From: Oceanobacillus profundus | GTDB lineage: Bacteria > Bacillota > Bacilli > Bacillales > Amphibacillaceae | Assembly (NCBI RefSeq): GCF_003515705.1 | Contig: NZ_QWEH01000001.1 | Span: 609,335 to 673,334 of the forward strand | Reading direction: 5' to 3' | DNA length: 64,000 nt | Part shown: in pieces, positions 62,329 to 64,000 of the stretch | Numbering within the stretch: the first letter of the stretch is position 1 | Layout: each line of letters starts with the position of its first letter | Made by a program: the position numbers and the translations under genes | The notes under the pieces: generated by a model | What the model saw: the letters and a program-made list of their open reading frames with translations, nothing else | Told to the model about the DNA's origin: nothing | Databases searched by the model: none

Positions 62329-62355
62329 GGAAGTCCAATAACAGGGCTTCCTTTT
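62329..62355 (+). terminator. Terminator after the Gln/Ala-rich gene
   Basis: GGAAGTCC and GGGCTTCC pair with one bulge around AATAACA, followed by TTTTCTC, about 30 bases after the stop codon. Confidence 0.6.
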
Positions 62356-62602
62356 CTCTTAATATTGTTTTTAGGCTTTATGCGTATACATTGGTAAGGT
62401 GTTACTGAACTTTCTAAACCAGTATTATTGCCAAATTTAATCTTGTGCTCTTACATAATTAGCCCAATACTTTATGGGGAATGATTAAAACATCTGAAGA
62501 AACTTGGACGGGTGTTAGTACTGTTAATATTGAAGAATCCCAAATAACGTAACAGTCGTAACATGGAGCCAATATCAGCTCGTTGATAATAGTCTTCACT
62601 AG
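62356..62602. other. Stretch without a recognisable gene
   Basis: Frames are short and interrupted. A 17-codon piece (KTSEETWTGVSTVNIEES) near 62487-62540 may belong to the decayed germination operon to its right, but this is not secure. Confidence 0.3.
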
Positions 62603-62920
62603 AATGAAGCCAATATAGGGGAAGTATCCTGTGTGGTTGACCTAACCAATTCAGATGAAATTAACAAGTTAGAAAAAAATGCTGAAAAGGAAATTGGGAA
62701 AGGAATAGAAGATAGCGTCAAAGAAATTCAAGAAGTGGGTGCAGATGTATTTGGCTTTGGTGAGGAATTTTAAAAAAATAATTTTTAATACTGGAAAACG
62801 GTTGAAAACGATTGGAATGAAGTCTTTTCAAATCGATTGGAAGTGAATATACAAGTAGATGTTCAAATTAGGAGAACTGGTACTAGAACAGGAGGGGCAG
62901 GAAGATGGTTAAGGCAATAG
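62603..62920 (+). pseudogene. Ger(x)C-family spore germination lipoprotein, C-terminal remnant
   Basis: The first frame encodes NEANIGEVSCVVDLTNSDEI and NKLEKNAEKEIGKGIEDSVK, ending DVFGFGEEF with a stop. After a shift in an A/T run near 62780 the family ending continues: WKTVENDWNEVF, NIQVDVQIRRTG. The pattern (E..I.K.I.....Y..DVFGFG...W......W...F....V...V.I.RTG) is that of GerAC/GerKC proteins. The N-terminal two thirds are missing. A 19-codon hydrophobic ORF (62905-62964, MVKAIAITILAGFIYQLDK) after GGAGGGG overlaps its end. Confidence 0.75.
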
Positions 62921-62964
62921 CGATTACTATTTTAGCTGGATTTATTTATCAATTGGATAAATAA

Positions 62965-63342
62965 ATCTTTGATCAAAAAAGAAACAAAGTCCATGAAAGA
63001 TAAAATGATGTGAAGGTTAGTACTGCCTTGAAATAAAGTAATACAAATCTAGCTACTTTCTTCTTGCCACTCTGCAAACACTATAATTTGCTTAGCCACT
63101 ATTTATCAAGAACAATTTCGACTTTCTGCTTTAACTGCTTTACCACTATTTATGATACGGTTCCCCGAAGTATATCTAAATGAGGTTTTTATGTATTGCG
63201 ATTAAATTAAGTAGAACTTTATAATTATCTATTAATTAAGATGTAAAAAGTATTTTTAAAATAATCCTGATGACCAGGTGTTTTTGCCTTTTTCTAGATT
63301 TTATATGTATTGAGCTAAAGGATATACACCCAATCAATAAAA
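62965..63342. other. Stretch without a recognisable gene
   Basis: AT-rich sequence between the GerC remnant and the acetyltransferase remnant. I see no frame of quality, tRNA-like fold or strong hairpin. Confidence 0.45.
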
Positions 63343-63531
63343 GGAAATTTAAATATCCTGCATTTACACCCCATTACAAAAGACGATTGGATATCCTTGC
63401 GCTTCCATGAAGACCAACTAAATTTTGTGGCAACGAATGAACATGCAAAACGAATCTTCGAAAAAGTAGGTTTCCAAGAAGTAGAAGGATTAATCATTGA
63501 AGGTGAACAGGTTTCCCACTTTACCTTTTAA
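63343..63531 (+). pseudogene. GNAT acetyltransferase with internal deletion
   Basis: One frame joins an N-terminal GNAT start (LHLHPITKDDWISLRFHEDQ, then LNFVATN) straight to a C-terminal end (NEHAKRIFEKVGFQEVEG, ending QVSHFTF). The middle, including the acetyl-CoA loop (Q/RxxGxG/A), is gone. The pattern recalls BltD/PaiA-type polyamine acetyltransferases of about 150 residues. The deletion is in frame at the shared Asn region. No proper start codon is present. Confidence 0.7.
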
Positions 63532-63540
63532 CATAACGGA

Positions 63541-63576
63541 AAAGAGCTAAGAGGATTTCCTCCTAGCTCTTTTTTA
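63541..63576. terminator. Bidirectional terminator before the manganese catalase
   Basis: AAAAGAGCTAAGAGG and CCTCCTAGCTCTTTT pair with one mismatch around a short loop, with A and T runs on both sides. It ends the leftward catalase transcript. Confidence 0.88.
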
Positions 63577-63578
63577 GA

Positions 63579-64000
63579 TTACATATTACTTTTTAAACGT
63601 TTTAAAATCCGATGATAATCATCACGATCAATCCCTGGGGCAAATTGCTCTGGAAGTTCTGGGAAGTCGGGCACAGGCGCACCCTTAGGCATTCCATCAA
63701 TTACTCTCAGTGTTTCGCCAGTTTCAGGGTTAGCCCCTTTCCAAATTTGGTTGATATCCCGATAGTCCTCTTCTCCCCATGTATACAATACATTGTACAA
63801 TCCTTGATCCATAAATTTTTTGGCGTGATCAAATTTATTATTATCCAAACTTGGAACAGGCAGCATCTTACCTACTTCTACGCCTGTAGCTACTTCGATT
63901 GCTTTTGCATAAGCAATGACGTGCGTCCCTCCGCGAACGAGTAGGTAGCCAATCATTTCTAAAGCGGTTGGATGAGTTGTCATTTCGTAAACACGCATTT
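63579..64000 (-). CDS. Manganese catalase, C-terminal part (runs off the window)
   Basis: The minus-strand frame is open to the right edge of the window and encodes at least 139 residues of the non-haem manganese catalase family (full length about 275-300). Recognisable are TTHPTALEMIGYLLVRGGTH, AYAKAIEVATGVEVGKMLP, KFDHAKKFMDQGLYNVLYTW and GEEDYRDI, with GETLRVIDGMPKGAPVPDFP, cited by position about 95-114, near the C-terminus. The enzyme breaks down hydrogen peroxide and related Bacillus proteins are general-stress or spore-coat proteins. The start is outside the window; the internal ATG at 63998 is not the true start. Confidence 0.9.
   Translation of the reverse strand, partial: MRVYEMTTHPTALEMIGYLLVRGGTHVIAYAKAIEVATGVEVGKMLPVPSLDNNKFDHAKKFMDQGLYNVLYTWGEEDYRDINQIWKGANPETGETLRVIDGMPKGAPVPDFPELPEQFAPGIDRDDYHRILKRLKSNM

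Noticed and set aside
55559..63342. Prophage or integrative element
   Set aside because: The region looks accessory, but I found no integrase, transposase, phage structural gene, tRNA or att-like direct repeats.

Overview
This is an AT-rich window from a spore-forming Gram-positive bacterium of the Bacillaceae. Support for this comes from strong AGGAGG ribosome-binding sites, CcpA-type cre sites, a B. subtilis-type Fnr box, CotF-like spore coat genes around an alcohol dehydrogenase, a GerC-family germination remnant and a class III fructose-1,6-bisphosphatase. The gene content (many TRAP transporters, 4-hydroxyphenylacetate catabolism, NhaC) fits a halotolerant genus such as Oceanobacillus or Virgibacillus. 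The genus is inference; no rRNA or marker gene is present.

Layout. 0-2.6 kb: SorC-type regulator and an orphan galactitol-type PTS IIC. 2.7-9.0 kb: an operon of two short-chain dehydrogenases and a complete acetoin dehydrogenase complex (E1 alpha, E1 beta, E2, E3) behind a near-consensus SigA promoter. 9.1-12.6 kb: fbp, a MazF/PemK-type toxin-antitoxin pair, and scdA/ric facing left with an Fnr box at about -41.5. 12.7-20.2 kb: a LacI-regulated operon joining 2-keto-3-deoxygluconate use (KDPG aldolase, KDG kinase, TRAP transporter) with hexulose-phosphate synthase, phosphohexuloisomerase and ribose-5-phosphate isomerase. 20.5-27.8 kb: GntR regulator, hotdog thioesterase, Phe/Leu-type amino acid dehydrogenase, a second 2-oxoacid dehydrogenase complex without E3, and NhaC. 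28.0-33.7 kb: GntR regulator, HMG-CoA lyase, class III CoA transferase, CitMHS transporter and a leftward LysR regulator. 34.0-48.5 kb: a 4-hydroxyphenylacetate (homoprotocatechuate) meta-cleavage cluster with its own FAD-synthetase-like gene, a DapA-type aldolase, succinate-semialdehyde dehydrogenase, an unusual XylR_N/V4R/PucR-type regulator and a second HpaB-like oxygenase. 49.0-51.9 kb: a second TRAP transporter. 52.0-55.5 kb: a YheO-type regulator, a threonine-synthase-like PLP enzyme, RidA and a truncated D-threonine-aldolase-like gene fused by deletion to a ROK remnant.

From about 55 kb on the character changes. Gene density falls, and broken genes accumulate (ROK, sodium:solute symporter, glycerate kinase, DUF2243, GerC, GNAT), mixed with short GGGACAGGT-type palindromic repeats. 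Intact islands there are a five-gene spore-coat/alcohol dehydrogenase cluster, a Gln/Ala-rich 94-residue protein and, at the right edge, a manganese catalase whose N-terminal part lies outside the window.

How it works together. Most of the window is peripheral carbon catabolism under CcpA and local regulators. The most attractive hypothesis is that the 21-27 kb genes (dehydrogenase, 2-oxoacid dehydrogenase, thioesterase) turn aromatic amino acids into (hydroxy)phenylacetates that the 34-48 kb hpa cluster degrades to pyruvate and succinate. In that cluster no separate HpaH hydratase or HpaI aldolase is seen; one DapA-superfamily enzyme may replace both.
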